IMG/VR virus record: IMGVR_UViG_3300005265_000011
Span: 1 to 53,111 of that record
DNA: 53,111 nt
Source of the DNA: a virus
Reading direction: 5' to 3' (one strand)
Each line of letters starts with the position of its first letter. Positions within the stretch are counted from its first letter, which is position 1. This document shows, one piece after another, positions 7,950-16,988 of the stretch. A program made the position numbers and the translations under genes. The notes under the pieces are model-generated. The model was not told the DNA's origin. It ran no database searches and worked only from the letters and a program-made list of their open reading frames with translations.

Positions 7950-8714
7950 TTAATCCATTGTGACTTGTATTTCTCCTTTCGCAATGGCATCCAGGTTTTT
8001 AAGGAATGCCTCCTTATCATGTCTGGATATTGTTTTCGGCCTGCCGCCGCCGCCATTTCCACCATGACCGCCGCCGCCACCAGAGCCTTCAAACAAATAT
8101 GGAGCTTCGTTTACTAAATTTTCAGCCCACTCTTTAAAGGACAATGGGCCATTTTCGGTCTTAATGACTTTGCCATCTGGGCCTAGAGGCATTGGACTGC
8201 CATCATCTGTGATTTTCCAAATAGTTTTGGCCCGGAGCAAAATGTCATTTATAGCACCCTGGCGAGGTTTTGCTACAGAAAGCACCGCCTTCTGAACCTC
8301 ACTATCAATTATGGTGCGTGCAAGTTTTTCACGATAGGTGGAGGATTGCTTTTCCAGCTTCTCTCGCTCTTTTTGTAGCTTCTGGAGTTCACCCTCGAAG
8401 GACTGCTTTATTTCCAGCGCCTTCTTGTTCACCAGCTCGTCAATTTTTCCGGCGTCAATTAGCTTCTTTTCCTCAAGCTCTTTCATTTTCTGCTTAAGAG
8501 CCTTGTATTCCTCAACATCCACGTCGCTGAGCCTGCTTTCGTAATCCTTGAGCTTGTTCATAAGCTCTACGTTGGTGGACCGGAATTCCTCGAGCTTGGC
8601 TTTGGGGATGACCTTATCATCCAACTTGAGGCGCCATTCGCCATCTCTCTCCTCGTACAGTTCCTTAAACTGTTCTGGAATTTCAGCTGGATCTGTATAT
8701 TTCAACTTGAGCAT
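7950..8714 (-). CDS. Capsid scaffolding protein
   Basis: The protein has 254 residues. A short N-terminal segment, MLKLKYTDPAEIPEQFKELYEERDGEWRLKLDD, resembles the start of many phage minor structural/scaffold proteins. Residues 40-135 form an almost continuous coiled coil rich in Lys and Glu. A Gly-rich linker follows (about residues 210-226), then a C-terminal helix (KEAFLKNLDAIAKGEI) of the kind that binds coat protein. Position directly upstream of the coat gene supports a scaffold role. No protease motif is visible. The ATG has AGGAGGAAAG upstream. Confidence 0.82.
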   Translation of the reverse strand: MLKLKYTDPAEIPEQFKELYEERDGEWRLKLDDKVIPKAKLEEFRSTNVELMNKLKDYESRLSDVDVEEYKALKQKMKELEEKKLIDAGKIDELVNKKALEIKQSFEGELQKLQKEREKLEKQSSTYREKLARTIIDSEVQKAVLSVAKPRQGAINDILLRAKTIWKITDDGSPMPLGPDGKVIKTENGPLSFKEWAENLVNEAPYLFEGSGGGGGHGGNGGGGRPKTISRHDKEAFLKNLDAIAKGEIQVTMD

Positions 8715-8735
8715 ATACTTTCCTCCTTATCACAT

Positions 8736-8764
8736 AGTATAGGCATTCGTTTTTTGCTTGTAAA
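8736..8764 (-). promoter_or_regulatory. Sigma70-type promoter for scaffold-coat genes
   Basis: On the minus strand, TTTACA (8759-8764) and TATACT (8736-8741) are separated by exactly 17 bases, 22 bases before the scaffold ATG. The scaffold, coat and tail genes downstream are all codirectional. It belongs to the TTTACA class also seen near 31.6, 33.2, 33.6 and 37.6 kb. Confidence 0.7.
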
Positions 8765-8784
8765 GCCATTTTGCATAAAAAAGT

Positions 8785-9057
8785 TTACCAATCCACCCAA
8801 ACACCCGTGTTCGAACAGAGACTGCACAAAGCAAGTTCGAAATCAAGCACATTTTCTATTGGCTTCCGCTGCTCTACTTTAAAATCATCTATTTGGTCAG
8901 ATTGGGGGATAAAAAAAGCATGTTCCATAGTAAAAAACACTTCTAACTCCACAGCCTTGTCCTCAGGCAGGCCTTCGATGGAAACTGTTTTTGCTTCTTC
9001 ATCATACAGTATTTTTCCTGGTTCCCTTTCAAAAATCACGCCATATGTTTTCTTCAT
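8785..9057 (-). CDS. Unrecognised small protein, 90 aa
   Basis: The family is not recognised. It is a small, mixed alpha/beta, acidic protein (MKKTYGVIFEREPGKILYDE) with a C-terminal CSLC pair. AGGAG precedes the ATG. It lies between the MuF head protein and scaffold genes, where small accessory head proteins are common. Confidence 0.6.
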   Translation of the reverse strand: MKKTYGVIFEREPGKILYDEEAKTVSIEGLPEDKAVELEVFFTMEHAFFIPQSDQIDDFKVEQRKPIENVLDFELALCSLCSNTGVWVDW

Positions 9058-9060
9058 TTC

Positions 9061-9229
9061 CTATTCTCCTAAATTTTTAAGACTCATAAACCGTTTATCA
9101 AAATGGGATTCAATAAATTCCGCAAGTTCTGGATACTCGCCCAACATTCAACTTGCCTTTAGACCAATGTTTTTTCTCCATTTGGGCATTAGACAAGGCA
9201 TTAGGTGGAGGTGTGGGTTTCGGCTTCGG
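9061..9229 (-). pseudogene. Decayed C-terminal extension of the MuF gene
   Basis: Directly after the in-frame amber stop of the MuF-like gene, the same frame continues for 39 codons with the same Lys-Pro repeat (PKPKPTPPPNALSNAQMEKKHW) to a TGA at 9110. A different frame then carries a protein-like stretch (MLGEYPELAEFIESHFDKRF) to 9061. This looks like a former extension broken by one Lys-to-amber change (AAG to TAG) and one frameshift near 9147. Alternatively 9061-9147 may be translated as a 28-residue gene, since AAAGGCAAG precedes its ATG. Confidence 0.5.
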
Positions 9230-10360
9230 CTATGGCTTCGGTTTGGGTTTCGGTTTAGGAGCAGGTTTTTTAACTCCATATTTTTGATAAAGCTGTTCGT
9301 AGGTGAGAGGATTGCCGCTCCTGTCAATAAGCTGTTTTGTAGAGGTTATTTTGCCGTCCTTCCATAATTGGTATGTTTTCTCACCTAAAACTTCTTTTTG
9401 AACCTCTGGAGGCTGCTGCTTGAGCCATTGGTCATAATTGGTGCTTTTTGGAACCGTTCCATCTAATGCTGCTCGCTGTGCAGTTTTATCTGGTTTGTCT
9501 AATTCTTTGGCAAGTTTCTTATTTCCACCGGGTTCCATCAATTCTTCAAAAGATTTGGTGATGGGCGTGGTGGTAGAGCGGCAGTTCCAATGTGCAGGTG
9601 GATAACCGGGAAATTTTCTTGTCGCCCTCCATAATTTAAAATCTGGGAGATACCAAGATTGTCCGTCTAAGGCGCGGCAAATCGGAGAGGTTCTTGTGTC
9701 CAAGGTGGAAAGCCATTCAATCCCTTTTATGATGTCTGAATTTTCTTCATACATTTCACCTCTGGTTTTCTGAACCACAGATTGCAGCCCTGTCCTTGCA
9801 AGCGCCTCCGCATGGTTTTTTGGGACAACAGCAACATTTTGGTTTACCCTGGTGACAAGTTGGTTTAAGGTCTCTCCAGAAAGCATTCCTTGTTGCATTT
9901 CAGAACGAAAGCGAAACTTGAAATCATTTGCTTGCTTATCCCACCAATCCTTCACCACCCTTCCATCAATCATAGTGGTATTTACAATATTAGAAATTAA
10001 AGAGGCTGGAAGTCCAACTGTCATCACCTCTATACCTATGGCATTATTAAATAAGGTGGGGAAAGTATCCGCTTCAACATTAGCATGTCTGGTCATCATG
10101 TCATAATGTTCTCGCGGCATTTCACCACCTAAATAATTATCCACCATGTCATCTACCTGTTCCAATAGTGCCTCCAACCTTTTTTCCTTATAAGTGACTT
10201 GAGTTGGAGAAGTTGGATCAATTTCTCTTAATTTAAGACGGATATTCTCAACTAAATCCAGGTAAACGCCAATAAGGTAAGAAACATCCGTGTCCCTTAA
10301 CCTATTCATGTCAATCTCATGCTTGACAATAGCATCCATTATTTTCTGGTTGGCTGACAT
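9230..10360 (-). CDS. MuF-like minor head protein
   Basis: This 376-residue head morphogenesis protein is probably ejected or bound at the portal vertex. The MuF core is clear, with TSPICRALDGQ at about residues 224-234 and PPAHWNCRST at about 254-263, the Cys/His pattern of the family. The N-terminal 200 residues are helical. The C-terminus ends in a Lys-Pro repeat cut by TAG. The ATG at 10360 is preferred because GGAGAT lies upstream; a TTG further upstream (10375) has no ribosome site. The neighbouring portal gene fits. Confidence 0.88.
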   Translation of the reverse strand: MSANQKIMDAIVKHEIDMNRLRDTDVSYLIGVYLDLVENIRLKLREIDPTSPTQVTYKEKRLEALLEQVDDMVDNYLGGEMPREHYDMMTRHANVEADTFPTLFNNAIGIEVMTVGLPASLISNIVNTTMIDGRVVKDWWDKQANDFKFRFRSEMQQGMLSGETLNQLVTRVNQNVAVVPKNHAEALARTGLQSVVQKTRGEMYEENSDIIKGIEWLSTLDTRTSPICRALDGQSWYLPDFKLWRATRKFPGYPPAHWNCRSTTTPITKSFEELMEPGGNKKLAKELDKPDKTAQRAALDGTVPKSTNYDQWLKQQPPEVQKEVLGEKTYQLWKDGKITSTKQLIDRSGNPLTYEQLYQKYGVKKPAPKPKPKPKP

Positions 10361-10396
10361 ATAAATTATCTCCAATTATTATCCATTTTAATTTCT

Positions 10397-11830
10397 CTAT
10401 TCCTCATTTGCAGGAGGCGCATTTTCTTCCTCCTTATTAGCCGTCTTATTTTCTGGAGGTGTATTAGTGGATGGAGGAGCAATTAGTGTCATATTACTTG
10501 AGATTCTTTCCTGCTCCATCTCCTCATCAACATCTGGTTCAATAATCTCGCCACGCTTGAGGTTATAAAATAATGTTTCCCAAGAAATTCCACCTGCCTG
10601 GTAAGTTTTAACAAGTGCAGAAATCTGGTTTGCATCCAAAACTCCAGCATCAAAATCTAATGTAAAAGCAATATTTATGTCATCTTTTTCTTTATTATTT
10701 TCCCAAAGGTAAACAACCTTCAGCGCCTGGGTCATTATGGCGGATAGCACGATTGAAAGGCACGAAAGAATATTCGTCTCGCCTAGATTCCGCATCTTAT
10801 AGGTTTCTGCGGCTTCCACACCCTTTTTCGGTACATCCAACAGTCTCGTGCCAACTATAGCCATCATATATTCTTTTTGTTCCAAAGCCTTTTCCAATGA
10901 CCCAAGCCCCTGCCCTGTATATTCCAAAAAGTAAGCCTTGGCAGCAGGATCTTCTGAAACATAAGCTATGGCACTTCCAATCCTATAGGTATTTTCTGCT
11001 GGGAACCCTGCAAACACCGCAGTTGGTAGTGAGGTAAAATGCCGGCCATGTTCCAAATCCGCAGTGCTTCGATAATGGGAGAAATTAATATCCACAAGAT
11101 CCATTAGAGGAGGTTTTATTAAATTGGCGGAGACTTCCCTATAGTTAGAGATTATAAAAGGAATAAAATCCAGATTGCTCCCATACATTTGGGGAATTAT
11201 TTCCTCATCCAGCACATATTCCTCTTTTTCACCAACTTTGGATTTCTTGTGAATTTCTTGGTAGTAAATGCCATCCTCTAATTTCAAAACCCTTATGCGG
11301 TCTTCCTCTTCAATTTCAAATTCATCTTTTTCTTCCTCGTACCTTTCTTTTAAAACCACCAAAACAAGCTGCTCTATTCCATTAACAAATTCCGTTTTCC
11401 AATTAATAATATCTTCAGAACAGTAATAACTGAGGTAAGCAGGAGAGGAAAGGCTATTACCTGGAGGCATGTCAATTAAAATACCAACCCTTCCTGTGGT
11501 TATCAATTCATTAAGGACATTTTTAGAAAACATTAAGAAATCATTTCCTGTGTCCGTAATAGTTTTCAATTTATCTAAATCTGGATAATCCACAGTAGGA
11601 GGTTTCCTCATTATTGCTCCAGTCATCGCCTCCAGTGTCCTATAAGTGGCATTGTAGAAATAGGCACGTTTTCTATAGGCAGAATATTCCTCAGTATTCT
11701 GACCAGTCAAAGATGGGAGGTATAAAGTTCCTCTTGCTTTTACTTTCCTTTCACCTTCAACTGCATCTCTGCATTTAGTCCACATAGGATAAAAAATTCT
11801 ATATTTTGGATTTTCAGAATTAACCGGCAT
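10397..11830 (-). CDS. Portal protein (DUF4055 type)
   Basis: This 477-residue protein would form the dodecameric DNA gate at one capsid vertex. DUF4055-like features are the N-terminal YPMWTKCRDAVEGERKVKARGTLYLP, RAYFYNATYRTLEAMTGAIMRKPP and the later DINFSHYRSTADLEHGRHFTSLPTAVFAG. The C-terminal about 45 residues are acidic and Pro/Asn rich, probably disordered. The start at 11830 has AAGGAG upstream; an earlier in-frame start at 11878 would overlap the terminase gene. Gene order terminase-portal-MuF is standard. Confidence 0.88.
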   Translation of the reverse strand: MPVNSENPKYRIFYPMWTKCRDAVEGERKVKARGTLYLPSLTGQNTEEYSAYRKRAYFYNATYRTLEAMTGAIMRKPPTVDYPDLDKLKTITDTGNDFLMFSKNVLNELITTGRVGILIDMPPGNSLSSPAYLSYYCSEDIINWKTEFVNGIEQLVLVVLKERYEEEKDEFEIEEEDRIRVLKLEDGIYYQEIHKKSKVGEKEEYVLDEEIIPQMYGSNLDFIPFIISNYREVSANLIKPPLMDLVDINFSHYRSTADLEHGRHFTSLPTAVFAGFPAENTYRIGSAIAYVSEDPAAKAYFLEYTGQGLGSLEKALEQKEYMMAIVGTRLLDVPKKGVEAAETYKMRNLGETNILSCLSIVLSAIMTQALKVVYLWENNKEKDDINIAFTLDFDAGVLDANQISALVKTYQAGGISWETLFYNLKRGEIIEPDVDEEMEQERISSNMTLIAPPSTNTPPENKTANKEEENAPPANEE

Positions 11831-11843
11831 TTTAACTTCTCCT

Positions 11844-13103
11844 TTATGCTCCAAGCAATTTGGTAGAAATAACTTCAAGTTTCTTCACTGGATATTCATA
11901 GGCGATAAAATAGGTTCCTGCATCGGTGTAATCGTCAACGGATGCAGGTTCACCATATTTCTGTGGCATGCCTGTTTTCTGGTCCCAAGCATGTTCCTCT
12001 AATGCGGCACAAAATTCTTTGCACCTATTCGTATTAATTTTTATTAGGTGTTTCATCAACAATCTATTCATCGCATTCACCCTATCTTTCACAAATGGAT
12101 TAACCTTTGGCACCCTCACCTTAAATCCAGCCTGTTTCAACATATCCACGTCACTGGATCCGCTTCTCGTGTCTCGTGCTTGTCCACTTGCATCTGGATA
12201 GAATACGATGAAATTATTTGGATATCGTTCTCTTGTATTCTGAATTATTTGTTCCGTATCATCAGAAACAAATTCGTCAACCGCAATTGGCCATCCGTCT
12301 ACCACCTTATAAACTATGCTCACACAACCACCAATATTAAAGTCCTGTGAGATGTACAAGTATTCATTCTTTTCAATTCCAATATCCGTATCATGCTCTT
12401 CTCTATTAAAATATGGATATACATTTCCCGTATATAAATTAACCCATTTTCCCTCGATATAAGCTTCACATAATTCCGGCGAATAACTGTCTCGTAAATT
12501 GTCAATATAGGCTTCAGGTAACCAGGGATTTGAGTGGGTCGGGACTCTCACATAGCGATATCCCTCCCCTGGTTCCTTGGACCATCTTTTATAGGTAAAA
12601 TTAAAAGACTCCGGTGTGGAGTAAGCGCATACTTGGTTGATCTTCATTAAGGGGTTGGTTTGTCTATTTCTGGCAATAATGCGGTTCCAGGTTTCTTCAG
12701 ATTTATCTGGTTGTAATAAGTCTGCTTCATCTACATGTGATCTAAACACTTCGTAGGCAACGATTCTACCTGGATGTTGCATACTTCTGAAAATAAACTG
12801 TCCTTGTCCATGCACGTACAGGATATACCTACTTTTATTTAAAGAATAACTTAATCCAAGCTCGTCAAGTATTTCTTCAAATCTCGGAATCAGGTTCAAA
12901 TTTAATAGGTCGTAAGTTGGAGCATATATACCTACTTTTGCTCCTTGGAATGAGAAGAGATCCGTAAATGCATTCCAAATCAAAGTCTGAGATTTCCCGC
13001 TTCCATAACCACCAACAAATAATGGAAATGGCACCTCTAACTTAAACATCTCCATCTGCTCTTTGGTTAAAACAACATCGTATTCTTGCAGGAAATCGCT
13101 CAT
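11844..13103 (-). CDS. Terminase large subunit
   Basis: This is the ATPase-nuclease that packages DNA into the prohead, 419 aa. The Walker A motif GGYGSGKS is at residues 31-38 and the Walker B with catalytic Glu (HVDEAD) at 123-128. The RNase H-like nuclease domain starts near 240 with acidic residues in QDFNIGG (D254), YPDASG (D303) and VDDYTDA (about 389-395). Size and motifs are complete. Its start overlaps the small terminase gene by 4 bases. Confidence 0.95.
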   Translation of the reverse strand: MSDFLQEYDVVLTKEQMEMFKLEVPFPLFVGGYGSGKSQTLIWNAFTDLFSFQGAKVGIYAPTYDLLNLNLIPRFEEILDELGLSYSLNKSRYILYVHGQGQFIFRSMQHPGRIVAYEVFRSHVDEADLLQPDKSEETWNRIIARNRQTNPLMKINQVCAYSTPESFNFTYKRWSKEPGEGYRYVRVPTHSNPWLPEAYIDNLRDSYSPELCEAYIEGKWVNLYTGNVYPYFNREEHDTDIGIEKNEYLYISQDFNIGGCVSIVYKVVDGWPIAVDEFVSDDTEQIIQNTRERYPNNFIVFYPDASGQARDTRSGSSDVDMLKQAGFKVRVPKVNPFVKDRVNAMNRLLMKHLIKINTNRCKEFCAALEEHAWDQKTGMPQKYGEPASVDDYTDAGTYFIAYEYPVKKLEVISTKLLGA

Positions 13104-13942
13104 GGCATTTGTTGTGCTTTTCGTTCTTGTCTTATTTTTTCAGCCTCTTCCTCGGTCAACACCCTCACCCTTATGTCGATTGGCTTTGCAGGCTCATCAG
13201 ATTCAACTATTTTGCTATGTCCAACATCGTTCGTCCAACCATACCTATTAAACATAAAAAATTTGAATAATTGTGCATTTGCTTTTATTTCTCCTGCACA
13301 ACCAAGCCTTCCATGTTTCTGCCACCAGGCTTCACACAATACTTGGGCTCTGGCAAATTGCTCCTGGAAATCTTCTCGTTCGTCTCGCCATTTGCAAAAA
13401 ACATCAATAATTATTCCTAGGTGGGCGCATACTTCTGTCTGGCTTTCGCCATTTTTAAATAAATCGGGGAGGATGAGAGCGTAAATAGGATGGTAGGTGT
13501 GGTCCATGTCTGGATCACAGGGTGGGCAAGTGTTCCATTCTTCTTTCCAATATTTCTTTGCTATTCGTCTCGCCTTCCGTGACATTCCTTTTAGTACCTT
13601 ATCCTGCTTATGTAATGCGCGGTACTTCATTGCCACTTTGTAGTATCTTTTATATTCTGGAAATCTTTTGAAATCTCTTCGTATCGATTCTGGCGAATAG
13701 CCCATTTCCTCAGCTAATTTGTGGATTGTGAGCAACTTTTCCTTGCACAATTCAACCAACGCCCTTCCTACCGCAGGATGATATGGATGATGTCCTTTTG
13801 TAGCTGGAATAAATTCGTCATCTTCCTTTGTCCAAATGCGTTTATATATCTCTTTCACAAATGGACTGCACTTTAAAGTTACTATTTCAAAATTATTTTT
13901 TGGACACCCGTTTTTATTTTTTCTTCGTAATTTCCTTCGCAT
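13100..13942 (-). CDS. Terminase small subunit-like, DNA recognition
   Basis: This 280-residue basic protein is upstream of and overlapping the large terminase. Two helix-turn-helix-like segments are visible: LTIHKLAEEMGYSPESIRRD near residues 70-90 and ESQTEVCAHLGIIIDVFCKW near 165-185. After them comes the C-terminal pattern FKFFMFNRYGW, a Trp-Thr motif frequent in small terminases. It should bind packaging sites and load the large subunit. It is longer than usual (about 150-200 aa) because of the extra N-terminal HTH module. Confidence 0.75.
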   Translation of the reverse strand: MRRKLRRKNKNGCPKNNFEIVTLKCSPFVKEIYKRIWTKEDDEFIPATKGHHPYHPAVGRALVELCKEKLLTIHKLAEEMGYSPESIRRDFKRFPEYKRYYKVAMKYRALHKQDKVLKGMSRKARRIAKKYWKEEWNTCPPCDPDMDHTYHPIYALILPDLFKNGESQTEVCAHLGIIIDVFCKWRDEREDFQEQFARAQVLCEAWWQKHGRLGCAGEIKANAQLFKFFMFNRYGWTNDVGHSKIVESDEPAKPIDIRVRVLTEEEAEKIRQERKAQQMP

Positions 13943-13986
13943 ATCTACAATTCACTCCAATTAATTTTGGTTAATGTGGTGTGTTT

Positions 13987-14015
13987 ATTGTAAATAACGA
14001 ATAGGCTGGTGTCAA
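13987..14015 (-). promoter_or_regulatory. Consensus late promoter for the virion operon
   Basis: The minus strand carries a perfect TTGACA (14010-14015), a 17-base spacer and TACAAT (13987-13992). It lies in the 77-base gap before the small terminase gene, about 45 bases from its ATG. It is the only gap in front of the packaging genes, so it is the obvious start of the late transcript. Confidence 0.82.
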
Positions 14016-14019
14016 GGGC

Positions 14020-14880
14020 TTAATATAGCACGGAAAATCTTTCTATATCCTTTGCATAGGAATCCATGTCGTATTTTTTAAAGAATTTCAAAAACTTATC
14101 TGGATTTGTCTGGTTCCTTAAAATGGTGTATTCGTGGGGAAATGCAGGGTGGGGAAGGCGTACCAAACGGCGGTTTCGGCGGTAAATTTGCCGTCCTTCC
14201 GGTGAGACAATGCTTTGATGGGCCTTGGTGTGAGGAGGGAGTTCGCCAAGGAGATACTTCAGAGCAGTCTTCTCACCTACTCCTTTCACTCCTGGCACGC
14301 AATCAGTAGAACAGCCGGCAAGAGCCTTGACTCGGCACCATTCTCGTGGCTCTATGCCATACCTTTCCTTAAAGTCCGCAAGCGTCACAACTTGCAATTT
14401 CATATAATCTACCATAACCACATTTCTGTCCAAAAGTTGCAGCAAATCGTGGTCACGGGAAACCATAAAATGTCTAAATTTTGGGATGCGGGTGACTTCC
14501 GCAATTATGTCATCAGCCTCAAATCCGTCCGCAGTAAATACGTTTGGAAATCCAAGCTCTTTTAACACCTCCTCTCGCAGTAGGTCAACCTGGTCGAAAA
14601 ATTCCTGGTCCTCGATTAATTCCGCTTCTGTCTTGTCTTTTTTCACCCTTCCTGCCTTATAGCCAGAAAACATTTCTTTCCTAACAGAATTGCGGCTGTC
14701 CCAGGCAAAGACATGGTATTTGGCAGGGAATCTGGTTGAAACACGAAGCACCGTCCCCATAAATCCGTAAAGGACGCCGGAGGCGGTGCCGGAATGTGAC
14801 TGCATGGCCCGGAGGCTGTGCTTTACATAGTGGCAAATGGCCATGCAGTCAAATATTAAGACACGGGGATATTTACCCAT
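14020..14880 (-). CDS. 5'-3' exonuclease / flap endonuclease
   Basis: This 286-residue structure-specific nuclease is of the Pol I 5'-nuclease / T5 D15 / T4 RNase H class. It should remove RNA primers and flaps. Metal-binding acidic motifs are LIFDCMAI (D10), GFEADDIIAE at about residues 117-126 and VSRDHDLLQL at about 137-146. A helix-3-turn-helix DNA clamp, VPGVKGVGEKTALKYL, follows at about 194-209. The polymerase in this phage lacks such a domain, so this gene supplies it. Its ATG overlaps the recombinase stop. Confidence 0.92.
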   Translation of the reverse strand: MGKYPRVLIFDCMAICHYVKHSLRAMQSHSGTASGVLYGFMGTVLRVSTRFPAKYHVFAWDSRNSVRKEMFSGYKAGRVKKDKTEAELIEDQEFFDQVDLLREEVLKELGFPNVFTADGFEADDIIAEVTRIPKFRHFMVSRDHDLLQLLDRNVVMVDYMKLQVVTLADFKERYGIEPREWCRVKALAGCSTDCVPGVKGVGEKTALKYLLGELPPHTKAHQSIVSPEGRQIYRRNRRLVRLPHPAFPHEYTILRNQTNPDKFLKFFKKYDMDSYAKDIERFSVLY

Positions 14881-15907
14881 ATTTTCTCTTCCTATCTAAT
14901 TTTACGGAACTCTCCCTAACTCTCCAAGCAGTGCCAACCATTTCTCTCAGGTCGTCATACAAATTATCCTCCTCAATAGTGCGGATTAATTTCTGTCTTC
15001 CTGCAGAGATTCCAAATCCATTTGCAATAATTGTCTGCTTCTTCTTTTTCCAAACTCCAATATCAACCAGGAAATCAACCATGCTTGAAATATCGTCAAT
15101 TCCATAGTCATAAAAAATGTCAAACTGGCACTCTCGCACCTTTCCAGTTAATTTGTTTTTCGAACACTTTAGAAGAGAGGAAGTGCCAACCACAAGTCCT
15201 TTGGATTTTATTGCGCCTAAATGCGCCACCCAAACCTCATGCGTGCAGTAAAATTTTAGGGCCCTTCCGCCAGACCTGGTTTTCTTTGCCCTGCTCATTG
15301 GATCAATGTTATCTCTCACCTGGGAAACAATGAGGAGGAAAGAATTGCTATCTTTCAAACTCCTTTTAATATTTCGCAAAATACTGGACATGGCTTTTGG
15401 TTTTGCCATGCCATATGTGCCAGGAGCTTTCGTCCCTTTCTTATGCGCTTTCATAAGCTCCACAATTTTTTCCTGGTCTTCCTTTGCATCCAACGCATCC
15501 AAACTGTCCAAAACATAAATAAAAGGCTGTTTCTCCTTAATTGCGTCAATCACGTTATAATGAAAATCCTGTATTGTGTCAGAATAAACAGGCTCTCCAT
15601 CCGCCACTCCAGGAGGTTCTATCCGCTCCTCCAATTTGCCAAAAAGTTCTCCAATGTTAAATTCTGATGCTGCTTCTACATCGTCATAAATAAGCCTGTG
15701 GTTTTTAAACCTTTCATCATAACAACATTCCGCCAACATGGAATAGGCTATGAAAGTTTTTCCACTTGAACTGTCTCCAATTAAATTGGCTATTTTGCCC
15801 ATTTGCCATCCACCAGAAATCTCATCGGATAAGACTAAATTAAGCAGCGTGGAACCGGTCGGAATAATTGTCTCCTTGTTTATTTTCCTTTTTCTTTTTC
15901 TTTTCAT
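14873..15907 (-). CDS. RecA/UvsX-like recombinase
   Basis: This 344-residue RecA-fold ATPase would form filaments on ssDNA for strand exchange. Walker A GDSSSGKT is at residues 44-51 and Walker B FIYVLDSLDAL at about 129-139. SVSQVRDN-like loop residues (LIVSQVRDNIDPM) appear near 195-207. The N-terminus is very basic (KRKRKRK). GGAG lies upstream of the ATG at 15907, inside the preceding gene. Together with the SbcCD-like genes and the nuclease at 42.8 kb it suggests recombination-dependent replication. Confidence 0.88.
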   Translation of the reverse strand: MKRKRKRKINKETIIPTGSTLLNLVLSDEISGGWQMGKIANLIGDSSSGKTFIAYSMLAECCYDERFKNHRLIYDDVEAASEFNIGELFGKLEERIEPPGVADGEPVYSDTIQDFHYNVIDAIKEKQPFIYVLDSLDALDAKEDQEKIVELMKAHKKGTKAPGTYGMAKPKAMSSILRNIKRSLKDSNSFLLIVSQVRDNIDPMSRAKKTRSGGRALKFYCTHEVWVAHLGAIKSKGLVVGTSSLLKCSKNKLTGKVRECQFDIFYDYGIDDISSMVDFLVDIGVWKKKKQTIIANGFGISAGRQKLIRTIEEDNLYDDLREMVGTAWRVRESSVKLDRKRKYG

Positions 15908-16022
15908 CCTTAAGTCTCCTTATTTCTTCACATAGTCCAAAAGCACATTTTTTGCAAATTCCATGCGAATCTTGGCTGTTTGGATATCCTTCGATTTCTT
16001 TTCCACACCATGCACAAATCAT
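15840..16022 (-). CDS. Small zinc-finger protein overlapping the recombinase gene
   Basis: This 60-residue protein starts MICAWCGKEIEG with a CxxC pair, and a second CxxC follows at CKKCAFGLC (about residues 25-31), forming a probable treble-clef or ribbon. A Lys-rich tail follows. GGAGGACAG is well placed before the ATG at 16022. The last 68 bases are read in another frame as the recombinase start. Function is unknown; it may be a DNA/RNA-binding regulator. Confidence 0.65.
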   Translation of the reverse strand: MICAWCGKEIEGYPNSQDSHGICKKCAFGLCEEIRRLKDEKKKKKENKQGDNYSDRFHAA

Positions 16023-16143
16023 ATCTGTCCTCCAAAAAAGAAGGAACATGGCGGGAGGTACGGTAGGTCCAGTGGGTGACGGGGAAGATGACGCCATGTT
16101 CCTTCAAATTATTTATACTGCAATTTTGTTATATTGTAAAGTC

Positions 16144-16755
16144 CTAAAGGGCTTCCTTATACGGGGGATGAAATCCGCTATTGTCATAAGAACCATACTC
16201 CGGCTCCGGCTCCGGCTCCGGTTTCGGAAAATACCAATTAGTAGGAATATCATTAAATATACCTAATGCCCCACTTGAACCCTTTAATGAAAATGTGCTT
16301 ACAGAAAATGTCCTGCTTTTTGTTTTCACCTGGACTCTCACTTTGCTTCCACTTTTCATTTCCTTCAAAATATGTTTCCACAATTTTATAATTCCAGGTC
16401 TTCCATCACCTGAGACAGGAATTGCCCTAATTTGAGCATAATTCCCAGATATTTTTACTCCAATAAATTCGTATATTATTCCTTTATCAATTTGTAAACG
16501 AATAACCGCAGTCTTCTCATCAATACCTGCATCTGGAAGTATTAAAACCAACCACAATCCGTCTGTCTTACTCCACCGCACACCTAAACACCTAGAATTC
16601 TCTTTATAAGAATTCTCCAAAACCAATGCAATACGAGTTTCATTGCCAAAAAGGTCCTCTTCTGTTTCATAAATCCAATTTCCACTTCTTATATACGCCG
16701 AAGCAGAAGTTGCCATAATCATCACCAATAATACGCTAAAAATAATCTTTTTCAT
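16144..16755 (-). CDS. Exported protein with signal peptide, 203 aa
   Basis: A clear Sec signal peptide (MKKIIFSVLLVMIMATSASA, about 20 residues) is followed by a beta-rich domain (WIYETEEDLFGNETRIALVLEN). A Lys-rich strand region KVRVQVKTKSRTFSVSTFSL and a C-terminal Glu-Pro repeat (PKPEPEPEPEYG, about residues 176-187) come next. The family is not recognised; it is somewhat like periplasmic proteins that report on host stress. It probably acts in the periplasm. It heads a row of small genes that each have AAGGAGACACAC ribosome sites. Confidence 0.7.
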   Translation of the reverse strand: MKKIIFSVLLVMIMATSASAYIRSGNWIYETEEDLFGNETRIALVLENSYKENSRCLGVRWSKTDGLWLVLILPDAGIDEKTAVIRLQIDKGIIYEFIGVKISGNYAQIRAIPVSGDGRPGIIKLWKHILKEMKSGSKVRVQVKTKSRTFSVSTFSLKGSSGALGIFNDIPTNWYFPKPEPEPEPEYGSYDNSGFHPPYKEAL

Positions 16756-16782
16756 TGTGTGTCTCCTTTTTATTTAATTATT

Positions 16783-16974
16783 TTACCTATCAAAGGGGCT
16801 CTCTTGTCGAAGAACCACCGAATTAGTTGCCTGAGGATACACCGTAAGACCTCTTGAAGCATAAATAATCAAGTCATTCTTGCCTTTCCTATGAAAATCT
16901 ATTTCTATCCATTCACCATCTTCGAAAAGGTACTTAACACGGTTTCCGTCTACCTGTATATTTCTCTTTTTCAT
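16783..16974 (-). CDS. Unrecognised small protein, 63 aa
   Basis: The family is not recognised. It is a short beta-rich protein, MKKRNIQVDGNRVKYLFEDGEW onwards, with no Cys or membrane segment. The start is placed at the ATG behind AAGGAGACACACA; the longer frame overlaps the preceding lipoprotein gene. It sits between the lipoprotein and exported protein genes in the same transcript. Confidence 0.6.
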   Translation of the reverse strand: MKKRNIQVDGNRVKYLFEDGEWIEIDFHRKGKNDLIIYASRGLTVYPQATNSVVLRQESPFDR

Positions 16975-16988
16975 TGTGTGTCTCCTTT

